Positions 1 through 8,994 of a stretch of DNA of 64,000 bases are shown in pieces (positions within the stretch are counted from its first letter, which is position 1; each line of letters opens with the position of its first letter). Position numbers and translations under genes: made by a program. The stretch covers positions 1,178,001 through 1,242,000 of the forward strand of contig NZ_AKGD01000001.1 of assembly GCF_000271305.1 (NCBI RefSeq), read 5' to 3'. The notes beneath the pieces are model-generated. The model saw only the letters and a list, made by a program, of their open reading frames with translations. It made no database searches and was not told the origin of the DNA. The stretch comes from Hydrocarboniphaga effusa AP103 (GTDB lineage Bacteria > Pseudomonadota > Gammaproteobacteria > Nevskiales > Nevskiaceae).

Positions 1-438
1 GTCGGTCTCGGCGATCGCGATCGCCTGGGCCGCGCGTTCAACCAGATGGTCGCCTCGGGCGAACTCAAGGCGCCGATCGTGATCGGCCGCGATCATCTCG
101 ATTCGGGCTCGGTGTCTTCGCCGAATCGCGAAACCGAGGCGATGCAGGACGGCTCGGATGCGGTTTCCGACTGGCCGCTGCTCAACGCGCTGCTCAACAC
201 CGCATCGGGCGCGACCTGGGTTTCGCTGCATCACGGCGGCGGCGTCGGCATGGGCTTCTCGCAGCATTCGGGCATGGTCATCGTCTGCGACGGAACCGCC
301 GAAGCCGATGCGCGCCTCGCCCGCGTGCTCTGGAACGATCCGGGTACCGGCGTCATGCGTCATGCCGATGCCGGCTACGACATCGCGATCGACTGCGCAC
401 GCACGCGCGGACTGGATCTTCCGGGCATCACCGACTGA
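1..438 (+). CDS. hutU: Urocanate hydratase, C-terminal part (cut by window edge)
   Basis: This is the last 145 residues of urocanase, which hydrates urocanate to imidazolone propionate in histidine catabolism, using tightly bound NAD+. The frame is open from base 1, so the start lies outside the window. The conserved tail is easy to recognise: the [11 protein letters not shown] stretch, [18 protein letters not shown], the glycine-rich HHGGGVGMG segment and [16 protein letters not shown]. The TGA stop overlaps the hutD ATG by one base (TGATG), so the two genes are probably translationally coupled. Confidence 0.95.
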   Translation, partial: VGLGDRDRLGRAFNQMVASGELKAPIVIGRDHLDSGSVSSPNRETEAMQDGSDAVSDWPLLNALLNTASGATWVSLHHGGGVGMGFSQHSGMVIVCDGTAEADARLARVLWNDPGTGVMRHADAGYDIAIDCARTRGLDLPGITD

Positions 439-1064
439 TGCACGCAAGCCCGGATCGCTTCAAGGTTCTGCGCGCGAAGTCCTATGCGCGCATGCCCTGG
501 AAGAACGGCGGCGGAGAGACGCGCGAGATCGCGATCTTTCCGTCCGCCGCGAGCCTGGACACGCTCGAGTGGCGCGTCAGCATGGCCGTGGTCGCGCAGG
601 ACGGCCCGTTCTCATCCTTCCCCGGCATCGATCGCACGCTGTGCGTGCTCGAAGGCGCTGGGATGGAACTCGATTTCGGCTCCGGTGGCGGCATCAAGAC
701 CGTCACGCCGACGAGCGCTCCGTTCGAGTTCGCGGCGGACAGGCCGCTGCAGGCACGGCTCCTCGACGGCGCGATCACCGATCTGAACGTGATGTCGCGC
801 CGCGAGCGCTATCGCCACAGCGTTCGTCGGCTACCGCTGGAGCCACGGCCGATCTCGGTCGGCTCGATGGCGAACTGGACGCTGCTGTTCTGCGAGCAAG
901 GCAATGTCCGCTGCAGGCTCGCGAACGATCCCGAGATCGCGCTCGATACCTGGGATTGCCTGCTGCTCAGCCAAACCACGGCCCTGTTCGAGCTGCGCTC
1001 GGACGCGAGGGCGACGGCCGCCGCGTCCGTTTGCCTGATCGAGCTTTACCGCATCAAGCCCTGA
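438..1064 (+). CDS. hutD: HutD family protein
   Basis: A 208-residue HutD-family protein with a cupin-like fold, commonly encoded in hut operons. In pseudomonads it is thought to limit or tune histidine-utilisation activity, possibly by binding urocanate or a derivative. Diagnostic features are the N-terminal MPWKNGGGETREIA stretch and the WRVSMA...GPFSSFPGIDR region. The length is normal for the family. It starts on the last base of the hutU stop codon. It is the last hut gene here, because the next gene is convergent and starts 10 bp further on. Confidence 0.9.
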   Translation: MHASPDRFKVLRAKSYARMPWKNGGGETREIAIFPSAASLDTLEWRVSMAVVAQDGPFSSFPGIDRTLCVLEGAGMELDFGSGGGIKTVTPTSAPFEFAADRPLQARLLDGAITDLNVMSRRERYRHSVRRLPLEPRPISVGSMANWTLLFCEQGNVRCRLANDPEIALDTWDCLLLSQTTALFELRSDARATAAASVCLIELYRIKP

Positions 1065-1074
1065 GCCATCAGGG

Positions 1075-2202
1075 CTAGGCCTGCAGGATGGCCGACAGCG
1101 CGGCCAGCAGCTGGTCGTTCTCGGCCGCCGTGCCGATCGATGCCCGCACGAAAGTCCGATAGCTCGGCTCGAGCCAGGGCTTCACCACCACGCCGGCCCT
1201 GAGCAGATCGATCGCGAGTTCCGCGCTGTCGCGGCCCGAATCGAAGAACAGGAAATTGCCCTCCGATCGCGCCACGCGCAGGCCCATGGCGCCCAGCGCG
1301 GCCGCAACGCGATCACGCTCCACGCGAATCCTGGAGACGGCTTCGCGCATCCAGGCTTCGTCGCCGAGCGCGGCGACCGCCGCGGCCTGCGCGACGGCGT
1401 TGACGTTGAACGGCGTCTTGGCGGCCGAGAGCATCTTGGCGATCTTGATACTCGAGCAAACCGCATAACCGACTCGCAGGCCGGCGAGCCCGAACGCCTT
1501 GGAGAAAGTGCGCAGCACGATGTACGGGCGCTGCGCCTTCTTGAGCATCGCCAGGCCATCGGGAATCGCGTCGGATACGAACTCGTGATAGGCCTCGTCG
1601 AGCACGAACAAGCTCGTCTTCGGCGTGGCTTCGATCACGCGTGCGAGCCCTGCGTGATCGAGCGCCGCACCGACCGGATTCCACGGCGACGGCAGGAAGA
1701 AAATGTTCGGCCCGCTCGACAAGGCCGCTGCGATGGCGGGAACGTCGAAATCGAAGTCCGCCGTCATCGGCACCTTGACGACGCTCGCACCGACCGCGAG
1801 CGGCTCGATCTCGTGCAGGCCGAAGCACGGAGCGACAGTCAAGGCGCTCGCGCCTTCGGTCAGGAAGGCGCGCGAGGCCGCGGCGATCATTTCCTCGGAG
1901 CCGTTGCCGATCACGATCTCGTTCGCGTCGACCTCGAGCCTGGCCGCCAGGGTCGCTCGCAACAGTTCGCAGTTGGGATCCGAATAGCGCCAGAACTCCA
2001 CGCTGCCGTCGCTGAGCACACGGCTCACGGCCGGCGAACAACCATGCGGATTCTCGTTGCTCGCCAGTCGCGCGATCTGATCGAGCCCGCTGACCGCCTT
2101 GGCGGCGGCGAGATTGAGCCCTGCGTTGTACTTCGGCAGAGCGGCGACATGCGGGTTGTAGTACGGCTCGGCCTGAGGCGAGCCGGGTTCATCGACTTTC
2201 AC
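1075..2202 (-). CDS. PLP-dependent aminotransferase, HisC-like (class I/II)
   Basis: A 375-residue fold-type I aminotransferase of the histidinol-phosphate/aromatic type. Visible signatures are LASNENPHG near the N-terminus, IGNGSEEMI, the PSPWNPVG segment, DEAYHEF, and the cofactor lysine in RTFSKAFGLAGLRVGYA. It starts with GTG, preceded by GGAG with about 7 bases spacing. It lies beside hut genes but runs convergently to them and is not in a his operon, so biosynthetic HisC is not assured. It may transaminate aromatic amino acids or a histidine-derived substrate. Family call is firm, substrate uncertain. Confidence 0.8.
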   Translation of the reverse strand: MKVDEPGSPQAEPYYNPHVAALPKYNAGLNLAAAKAVSGLDQIARLASNENPHGCSPAVSRVLSDGSVEFWRYSDPNCELLRATLAARLEVDANEIVIGNGSEEMIAAASRAFLTEGASALTVAPCFGLHEIEPLAVGASVVKVPMTADFDFDVPAIAAALSSGPNIFFLPSPWNPVGAALDHAGLARVIEATPKTSLFVLDEAYHEFVSDAIPDGLAMLKKAQRPYIVLRTFSKAFGLAGLRVGYAVCSSIKIAKMLSAAKTPFNVNAVAQAAAVAALGDEAWMREAVSRIRVERDRVAAALGAMGLRVARSEGNFLFFDSGRDSAELAIDLLRAGVVVKPWLEPSYRTFVRASIGTAAENDQLLAALSAILQA

Positions 2203-2372
2203 TATTTTCTCCGCTCTTTCTTGCTGAGTCGGTTTGGGAACGCCGTGGCGCCGGCCACGACGGTTGAAGCGAATGCGTGCCGACGCATGAGAGGCGCAGT
2301 GCGGCAGCAGGGCAGCGGCCCGGTGCAGGATCGGCCTGGGCTTGCCTGGATGAATTGGGATCGGTAGCGCGA

Positions 2373-2410
2373 CCCCGAATGGCCATCGGATCGCCGATGA
2401 CCATTCGGGG
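2373..2410. repeat. Long near-perfect inverted repeat between genes
   Basis: CCCCGAATGG (2373-2382) pairs with CCATTCGGGG (2401-2410), and CATCGG (2384-2389) pairs with CCGATG (2394-2399), around a 4-base loop. Together this is a 16-bp stem with a single C/A mismatch. It lies 20 bp past the stop of the propeller-protein gene. No T-run follows on either strand, so a classical intrinsic terminator is not clear. It may be a processing or attenuation hairpin, or a palindromic repeat element. Confidence 0.6.
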
Positions 2411-2429
2411 CGCGTGGACTAGCGCCGTC

Positions 2430-3578
2430 TCAGGGCTTGACGCCGTTGACGATCTTGAGCTTCTGCACGCGGAAATCCTCCGACGTGAAGATGTTGCCCT
2501 TGAGGTCGAATTCCATCTGATGGTTGCGCTGATACTCGCCGGCATAAGTACCGTAGTGACCGAAGCGGCTGAGCTCCTTGAGGTCGGAGCGACGCAGGAT
2601 CACCGTCTCGAAGTTGCCCGGATCGTTCATGACCATGAAAGTGTTCTTCGCATCCGGCCACATGCTGACGTTGCCGACCGAGCCCGAACCCTTGGTCATC
2701 GGCTCGTAGACTTGTTCGGCCACGAAAGTGCCGTCCTTCTTGAACACCTGCAGACGGTTGTTGAGGCGATCGCAGACATACAGCAAACCGTCTTTCGCAC
2801 TGCGGATGCAGTGCACGAGATTGAACTGCTTGGGCAGCTCGGGGCCGCCGTCGTAGCGCGGCAGTTTCTCGTCGGTCGGCGGCTTGCCGTAAGCGCCCCA
2901 CTGGCGCTTGAACTTGCCGGTGTCCGCATCGAACACGATCACGCGGTGATTGCCGTAGCCGTCGGCGATGAAGACTTCGTTGGTCACCGGGTCGACGTCG
3001 ACGGCCGCGGCGCCGCTGAGCTGCGTCGTATCCAGGCTGCCCTTGGATGGTCCAGGGCCGCCGATCTGCAGCAGGAATTTTCCATCCGGACTGAACTTCA
3101 GATACAGGCCGTCGGGTTGGCTGCCGTCGGCGCCGACGCGCGTCTGGCTGCCGCCGATCCAGATGTTGCCCTTGTAATCGACATACAGGCCGTGACCGGC
3201 CGACGGCCAGTCGTAGCCTTGCTTCTTGGCGTCTTCTGGGCCGCCCCAGGCGCGCACGACGTTGCCGGCTTCGTCGAACTCGATGATCGCCGGCGCCGCC
3301 ACGCAGCACTTGCCGGTCGGCGGAGTCTGCGCTGCGCCGAGCGCGTATTTGGGAACGAGTTCGGGGCTGTGATACAGCCACAGATGATTCTTGGCATCGA
3401 CGTGGATGCCGTTGATGAGGCCGAGCGCCCAGTGGTTCGGCAGCGGCAGCTTGGGCCAGGTCGGGTCGAGTGCGTACTCGGGCACTTTTTCCGCCGCGGG
3501 CGCAGCGGCCTGCACATTCAGGGGCGCCAGCATCAGCGCCAGCCAACACAGTGTCGATCGGATCGTCGAGCGTCTCAT
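2430..3578 (-). CDS. Secreted NHL-repeat beta-propeller protein
   Basis: A 382-residue exported protein with a signal peptide (MRRSTIRST, hydrophobic core, cut after NVQA). The mature part carries repeated propeller motifs of the form G-x-h-h-V-D: INGIHVDAKNHLWL, GLYVDYKGNIWIGG, AAAVDVDPVTNEVFIADG, HCIRSAKDGLLYVCDRLNNR and QMEFDLKGNIFTSE. This resembles NHL or peptidyl-amidating-lyase-like propellers. The frame is open further upstream, but the ATG at 3578 followed by a signal peptide is the sensible start. It lies 107 bp downstream of a TonB receptor gene on the same strand, with a terminator between them. Function unknown, perhaps periplasmic substrate binding or a lyase. Confidence 0.75.
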   Translation of the reverse strand: MRRSTIRSTLCWLALMLAPLNVQAAAPAAEKVPEYALDPTWPKLPLPNHWALGLINGIHVDAKNHLWLYHSPELVPKYALGAAQTPPTGKCCVAAPAIIEFDEAGNVVRAWGGPEDAKKQGYDWPSAGHGLYVDYKGNIWIGGSQTRVGADGSQPDGLYLKFSPDGKFLLQIGGPGPSKGSLDTTQLSGAAAVDVDPVTNEVFIADGYGNHRVIVFDADTGKFKRQWGAYGKPPTDEKLPRYDGGPELPKQFNLVHCIRSAKDGLLYVCDRLNNRLQVFKKDGTFVAEQVYEPMTKGSGSVGNVSMWPDAKNTFMVMNDPGNFETVILRRSDLKELSRFGHYGTYAGEYQRNHQMEFDLKGNIFTSEDFRVQKLKIVNGVKP

Positions 3579-3629
3579 AACAAGCGTTTCTCGGTAGCGG
3601 CGCAAACGCATGATGCGTCCGCGCAAGCA

Positions 3630-3670
3630 CAAAAGAGCCGGATGCAGGCGGCCTTCGCCACCTGCATCCG
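3630..3670 (-). terminator. Intrinsic terminator after the TonB receptor gene
   Basis: CGGATGCAGG (3639-3648) and CCTGCATCCG (3661-3670) form a perfect 10-bp stem with a 12-base loop. On the minus strand it is followed by CTCTTTTGTG, a short T-rich tract. It sits 16 bp beyond the receptor stop codon and would end or reduce read-through into the propeller gene. Confidence 0.7.
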
Positions 3671-3685
3671 TCAGGACCGCATCAC

Positions 3686-6600
3686 TCAGAAGCTGGTACG
3701 GAAGCCGACCGTGAAGGTGCGGCCGAGCACATCGTAGAGCTGCGCGTTGGCCGGGGCGATCGTGTAGCTGAAGCCACCCGGGGCAGCCGCGACGATCGGC
3801 GGATCGCGGTCGAACACGTTGCGCATGTTGAGGTAAGCCTCGATCTTGCTGCTGCCGTAGTCGAAGCCGTAGGTGAACGACGTATCCCAGAAGATCGCCG
3901 ACGGGATGCGGTTGTCGCTGACCGTCACGAACTTCGGATCCGACGCCGGGCAGTTGCTGCTGCAGACGATCCAGTCGTTGTCGTAGACACCGGCGCTGAT
4001 GCCACGCGCCATCACCGAGGCACGGATGTTCTCGAGCGAGTAGTTGACGGAGGCATTCCACTTCCAGTTCGGCGGGCCGACCGAGGTGTTCTCGCCGGCG
4101 GTGTCATTGACCACGCCATTGATCGTCGTCGCGTTCTTGCGGTAGTTGGTCGCCATCGCACGCAGCTGCACCGTGCCCGGGATGCTCGCGATGATCGCGC
4201 TCGGGTCGAACACGTAGCTGGCCTCGAGATCGATGCCGCTGGCCACCTGCGAGGTGTAGTTGAACGGCGTGCGGTTGACCGCGAGGATGTTGCGCGAGCC
4301 GTCGGCGAAGCTGATGGCCGAGCAGAAATCGGTCTGGCCGTTGAAGCAGCCGTTGATGATGTCCTGCGTGGTCGGCAAGCCGATGGAATCCTCGATGTCG
4401 ATGTGCCAGTAGTCCACCGAGAAGTTGAAGCCCGGCAGGAAGCGCGGCGACAGCACGAAGCCCAGGCCGTAGCTGTCGGCGATTTCCGGCGTCAGCTCCG
4501 GGTTGCCGATACGCGGCGACGAGATCGACTCGGTGATCGGAGCGCCGTTGTCCAGGATCCACGGGTTGGTGATGGCCGGCGCGCCGCCGCTGCCGTTGCT
4601 GTACAGCTCTTCGAGGTTCGGAGCGCGGATGTCATGCGACAGCGAGCCACGGAAGCGCAGATCGTCGATCAGCGTCCAGTTGAGGCCCACCTTCCAGGTT
4701 TCGACGTTGCCCGAGGTGCTGTAGTCGGTCGCACGCACCGCACCGCTCAGATCGACGTATTGGAACAGCGGCAAGTCCTTGAGCACCGGCACCACGGTTT
4801 CGACGAAGGCTTCGCGAACGGTATAGCCACCCTTGGAGGGACGGTAACCGCCGACCCACCAGCCGCCAGCCGGGCCGGTGTTGGAGATCGCGTCGTTCTT
4901 GCCCTTGCCGACCTCTTCCTGACGCCATTCGATACCGGTGGCGACCGAAACGTCACCGGCCCAGGTCGAGAACGGCGAACCGCTGACGGCGAAGGCCGCG
5001 ACGTTCTGCGTCAGCTGCTGCTCGCGCCACATCTGCTGGCCGTCGCCGGTGACGTAGTCGATGGCCTGCTGCGTGTTCACGCCGAAGCCCATCGGGTTGT
5101 ACGGCTTGCAACCGTTGTTGGGATCGACATCGCGCGTCGAGCGACAGACGATGGCACCGTTGGCCGGGTTGATGACGGCGTCATAGGCCCGCGTCATGTT
5201 GGCGTTGGCGGTGATGTACTTCGCCACGTTCTCGAGCTTGGAGATGCCGTGCTGGTAGTAGGCATCCCAGCTCCAGCCATCGCCGAACTTGCCGTCGGCC
5301 CCGAGCACCAGGCGCGTCACTTCACGCGTATTGGTCGGCTGGGTGATCGGGATGTCGGGATGCTGCGAACCGATGCGGATAAAGTCCAGACTCTGCGCCG
5401 CCATGACCGACTTGATCTCGTCGCTCAGGAACGCGTTGTCGCGCGCCAGCGTGATGCCACCGGTGTCTTCGGTCGAGAACGAGTAGTTGCGGTTCTTGTC
5501 GCGCGCATAGGCGGCCTGTGCGAACACGTTGATGCTGTCCGTGAGCGCCCACGAACCACGCGTGAACAGGCTGGCCGTGCGCGAACCGCCGCTCAGGCTG
5601 GTGCCGGCGGGAGATCCGCGAACCTGCGTGGATTGCCAGTCGCCACCGCGCATGTCGGGGTCGGACACCAGGTCGCCGAACTCGAACTGGTAGGGCGTGC
5701 CACCCTGGCCCCAGGCCGTGCCGCGCAGCGAAGTCGGGACGTTGACTCGAACGCGATTTCCCTGCGCGTTGGTCTGCCATTGCTGGCCACCGACGATGAT
5801 GCCGCCCGCGATACAGGTGCTGCACGACACCCGGTCCAGCAACAGGCGCTGCGGCTGGCCCGTCAAGACTCCGCCGACGCTGTAGGTCGGGTTGTTCATG
5901 AACTGCCAGCCTTCGAGGTTCCAGTCACGCGTGTTGACCGGAATCACGTCCTGCCAGCGGTAGCTGCCACTGAAGATGAAGTGACCGCGACCTTCGCCGA
6001 ACGGCGTGCCGTAGGTGAGGCTGGCCAGCGCGTTGTCACCATCGCCATGCGTGGTCGCGCCGTACTGCGTGTTGGTCTTGAGCCCGGTGAACTTCTTGTC
6101 GAGCACGAAGTTCACGACACCGCCGAGCGCATCGGAACCGTACTGCGCGGACGCACCGCCGGTGACCACTTCGACACGCTGCACGAGATCCTGCGGGATC
6201 AGGTTGACGTCGACCAGGCCGGACAGCGACGAGGCCACCGAGCGCTGGCCATCGACGAGCACCAGCGTGCGGTTCTCGCCGAGCGAGCGCAGGTTGAGCG
6301 CGTTGATGTTGGAGTTGCCGGTACTGGCCGTGGAGACCGAGGTCGTCGGCGAGGAGCCCGACGAAATGGCCGGCAGCGTGCGCACGGCATCGGCGATGTT
6401 CGGCGAGGCGAACGATTGCATCTGCTCGACGCCGATCACGCTGACCGGAGTCGGCGCCTGGTAACCGTCGCGCACGACGCGCGTACCGGTGATCACCACT
6501 TCTTCTATCGCCGCCGTGGATTCCGCGGCGGTGGCGGCAGCCGGCGCCGCCGCCTGGGCAACCTCGACCGCCTCGCTTTCCGCGGGCGCCGACTGCGCCA

Positions 6601-6697
6601 GCGCCGACTGCGGCACCGAAAGCGATGCCACTCCCAGCAAGCCCGCCACGAGCGACCCACCGCCCTGCTTCAACAACTTCGAATTGACCGGAACCAT
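3686..6697 (-). CDS. TonB-dependent outer-membrane receptor (large, RagA/OAR-like)
   Basis: A 1003-residue TonB-dependent receptor that would import a bulky ligand across the outer membrane. A signal peptide (SLVAGLLGVASLSVPQSALAQ) is followed by an Ala-rich linker, a TonB-box-like IEEVVITGTRV, a plug domain (GASAQYGSDALGGVVNFVL) and a long beta-barrel ending in aromatic TVGFRTSF. The start at 6697 is preceded by GGGAGGGAG, and the longer frame upstream lacks any signal sequence. A Cys pair, SCSTC, occurs in an extracellular-loop region. Such receptors are numerous in Xanthomonadales, Caulobacterales and Nevskiales. The substrate cannot be read, and no STN domain for sigma/anti-sigma signalling is visible. 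Confidence 0.9.
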   Translation of the reverse strand: MVPVNSKLLKQGGGSLVAGLLGVASLSVPQSALAQSAPAESEAVEVAQAAAPAAATAAESTAAIEEVVITGTRVVRDGYQAPTPVSVIGVEQMQSFASPNIADAVRTLPAISSGSSPTTSVSTASTGNSNINALNLRSLGENRTLVLVDGQRSVASSLSGLVDVNLIPQDLVQRVEVVTGGASAQYGSDALGGVVNFVLDKKFTGLKTNTQYGATTHGDGDNALASLTYGTPFGEGRGHFIFSGSYRWQDVIPVNTRDWNLEGWQFMNNPTYSVGGVLTGQPQRLLLDRVSCSTCIAGGIIVGGQQWQTNAQGNRVRVNVPTSLRGTAWGQGGTPYQFEFGDLVSDPDMRGGDWQSTQVRGSPAGTSLSGGSRTASLFTRGSWALTDSINVFAQAAYARDKNRNYSFSTEDTGGITLARDNAFLSDEIKSVMAAQSLDFIRIGSQHPDIPITQPTNTREVTRLVLGADGKFGDGWSWDAYYQHGISKLENVAKYITANANMTRAYDAVINPANGAIVCRSTRDVDPNNGCKPYNPMGFGVNTQQAIDYVTGDGQQMWREQQLTQNVAAFAVSGSPFSTWAGDVSVATGIEWRQEEVGKGKNDAISNTGPAGGWWVGGYRPSKGGYTVREAFVETVVPVLKDLPLFQYVDLSGAVRATDYSTSGNVETWKVGLNWTLIDDLRFRGSLSHDIRAPNLEELYSNGSGGAPAITNPWILDNGAPITESISSPRIGNPELTPEIADSYGLGFVLSPRFLPGFNFSVDYWHIDIEDSIGLPTTQDIINGCFNGQTDFCSAISFADGSRNILAVNRTPFNYTSQVASGIDLEASYVFDPSAIIASIPGTVQLRAMATNYRKNATTINGVVNDTAGENTSVGPPNWKWNASVNYSLENIRASVMARGISAGVYDNDWIVCSSNCPASDPKFVTVSDNRIPSAIFWDTSFTYGFDYGSSKIEAYLNMRNVFDRDPPIVAAAPGGFSYTIAPANAQLYDVLGRTFTVGFRTSF

Positions 6698-7206
6698 TGA
6701 GCTCGACTCCCTCCCTAAGAAAAGTGCGTACCGCCAGAGGGTCGAAGCGAGCAGCCGATGGCACTTTGGAGAGCGCCGCGCTGTCGCCTTCCCTCGAACC
6801 GAAACAGCACGGTCTGCGGCGTCCATTTCTTCTATACAAAAGAAGTGCCAAAAGTCTATTCATAAAGAAAAGGCAATGTTCCGGAGCCTTCCGATGACAT
6901 TGCCCGCCCGAATCGCCGGGAGGTTCTACGTTCTTCTACTTAAGTCCGGCGTCGCGAGACTGCCTGAGACCGGATTCCTGCCTCAGACGACGGGCTCGAT
7001 CGAAGCTGCCGTGCCCACTTTTGGAGCCTGCCGATACCGATCGCACCTAATGAGCACACCTTTTAAGGTGCGCGCCCGCGATCGCCCGGACGGCGCACCC
7101 CTTCCTGTCCGGCCACCGGGATTTATGTCTATATAAATAAGGAGGGGATACGAGCGTCGCCCTCGTGCCTCGCAACACCGGTCACGGAAGCCGCGGTCTT
7201 GCGGAC
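6698..7206. other. 500-bp non-coding gap with a short inverted repeat
   Basis: No convincing gene is present. The part next to 6697 must contain the receptor promoter and ribosome-binding site. CACCTT-TT-AAGGTG (7057-7070) is a 6+6 inverted repeat with a 2-base gap and could be an operator. Further on, an AT-rich patch (TCTATATAAATAA, around 7129-7141) runs into AAGGAGGGG, which looks like a ribosome-binding site, but no protein with credible composition follows it on the plus strand. This could be the scar of a lost gene. Confidence 0.4.
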
Positions 7207-8405
7207 TCAGGATCCGGCTCGCTCGACGGCGAACTTCCGGCAGTGGGTCAGATAGCCCACTTCATGGGTGGCGACGAGTTCGACCACGCTGGTCCACAGC
7301 CACGACGGCGCCTCGAGCGTGCGCGACCAGTTTCGACTCAACTCGCTGCGCCACCGGCTTCGCGTCGAAGCGTCCATCTGGCGACCATGAGCGCGCCCCA
7401 CGACGCCGCCGAGATAGCCCGCAATCAACCCGGCCTCGCTCTGAGTCAGCCTGTCGAGATCGAACTTGAGATCCTGTGGAAACAGCTCGCGCACGAATAC
7501 GTCGCGGTCCAGGAACTGTGCGGACAGCATGCGCTCGCCCAGATGTGGAGACAGCTTTCGGGCGCTTCGACGACTCGATCCGCGTGGCCTTTCGGCATTT
7601 GCGCATCCGCGTAGCCAGGACAAACCGCCTTGACGGCCTCCTTGATATCCATGATGCAGTAGGGATCATCGAGCTCGCCGCCCACGCGTACCAGGACGGC
7701 GAAACGAAGGTTGCCCAGCGAACTGCAGCCCTTCACCCAGAATGCGGCGTCGAGCACTTCGACCTGCGCGTCGGCGTCGCGATGGCATTGGCGCGTGATC
7801 AGCGTTCGGACCGCCTCGGTCGAGAACAGCGCGTCGATGGCATGGCGTTCTTTCTTGAGAACGGGCCAGAAGCGGCCTCCCGGCCTGATGCGCGGCTTGG
7901 ATGCTTTCAATCGCTCTCTCGCCAGATGCTTCCAGCGACGCTTCAGCGCGTCCTTCATGACGACGCGTATGGCATCAGGCGGCTGCATCTTTTCGTCCTC
8001 GCCGTCGGCGCTCAGCGCGGCCTCGTAGCCGTCGACCAGTTGCTCCAGCATTTGCGCCGTCGTCACGCCCGGCAGATCCGAACCACGTGCCGCCATCGCC
8101 AGCGACAGCCCCAGGCGAATCAGATCGTGAGCCGGATTGCCGATGACGGTCTGGTCCAGATCCCGGATCTGGATTTCGATGTCACCGCTGATGCCGCCGA
8201 CCGGGCCGATGTTGCCACTATGACAGTCACCGCAGATCCAGACCGGAGGCCCGGATGGCAGGCGCGCGGTATCGACCTGCGTCAGCCAATCGTAGAACCT
8301 GGCGGTGTTGCCACGCACGTAGGCGTGTGCCGATCGCGCCATCTTGAACTGGCGCTGGCGATCGAGCCACGCCTGTCGATCCTGGGGGCGAACGATTGGA
8401 GTCAC
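7207..8405 (-). pseudogene. DUF2252 family protein, broken by a frameshift
   Basis: The family is kinase-like in fold (uncharacterised DUF2252). The N-terminal part runs in one frame from 8405 (RPQDRQAWLDRQRQFKMA, then PPVWICGDCHSGNIG and IQIRDLDQTVIGNPAHDLIR) to about 7563. The C-terminal part (KLSPHLGERMLSAQFLD, then VRELFPQDLKF and VVGRAHGRQMD) continues in another frame to the stop at 7207. At the joint, around 7560-7565, the reading is restored by adding one G/C in GAAGCGCCCGAAAG. This is either a single-base deletion or a sequencing error. If the base is restored the product is about 399 residues. Confidence 0.8.
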
Positions 8406-8539
8406 GTACGGGCAGCTTCCTCATGATTGAACTCGTGAGCGCCGATGTTGCCCGCCGCACCTGTCTGCATGCCTAACGCCCGGCGACCGTCTTCAATCCA
8501 GACTGGCGTTCGGACCGAAGACTGACCGCACGGGCGAGT

Positions 8540-8977
8540 TCAGACGGCCGTCTCGTTCGAAGTCGATCGTCGACTCGCCAGCGCAAGCGCATCGGCGCCC
8601 GCGGGAAAATGCAGCCGCCCCGAAACGTCGTGCACGGCGCGCCATACCGCCTCCGCCACATCCGCTGCCGCGGTGGTTTGCTTGTTCACGGCGAGCGCCG
8701 CAAACGCGCTCCGGGCAAACGGCGCATACGCCTCGGGAACCAGCCCTTGCATGCGTTGCTGCCCGTTTTCGGTGAAACGGGTCGAAGGACCATAACCGGG
8801 CTCCACGAGTTTGACGCCGATTACGACGGACCTCATCTCGAGTTCGAGAGAAGCCGAGAAACCTTCGATGGCGGTCTTGCTCGCGGTGTAGGCCGCGACG
8901 AGCGGAAACGGCGCCAGGCCGAAGGCCTGCTCGAATTCGCGCAGGACATCGCGGCACAGCGCCGCTTCTGATTTCAC
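8540..8977 (-). pseudogene. Truncated short-chain dehydrogenase (C-terminal half only)
   Basis: The frame encodes the second half of an SDR: a YTASK active-site motif (AAYTASKTAIEGFSASLELEM), followed by VKLVEPGYGPSTRF and a C-terminal dimer region. The N-terminal Rossmann half with TGxxxGIG and NNAG is missing. Its place is taken by the divergent acyl-CoA dehydrogenase gene starting 17 bp away. The surviving ATG precedes residues that correspond to the middle of normal SDRs. It is best read as a deletion remnant and cannot bind NAD(P) in the normal way. Confidence 0.75.
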
Positions 8978-8994
8978 CTCATCACGATCCCATC

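Noticed and set aside
7141..7614. A plus-strand gene after the AAGGAGGGG motif
   Set aside because: The frame there is an antisense shadow of the DUF2252 pseudogene, without family features.
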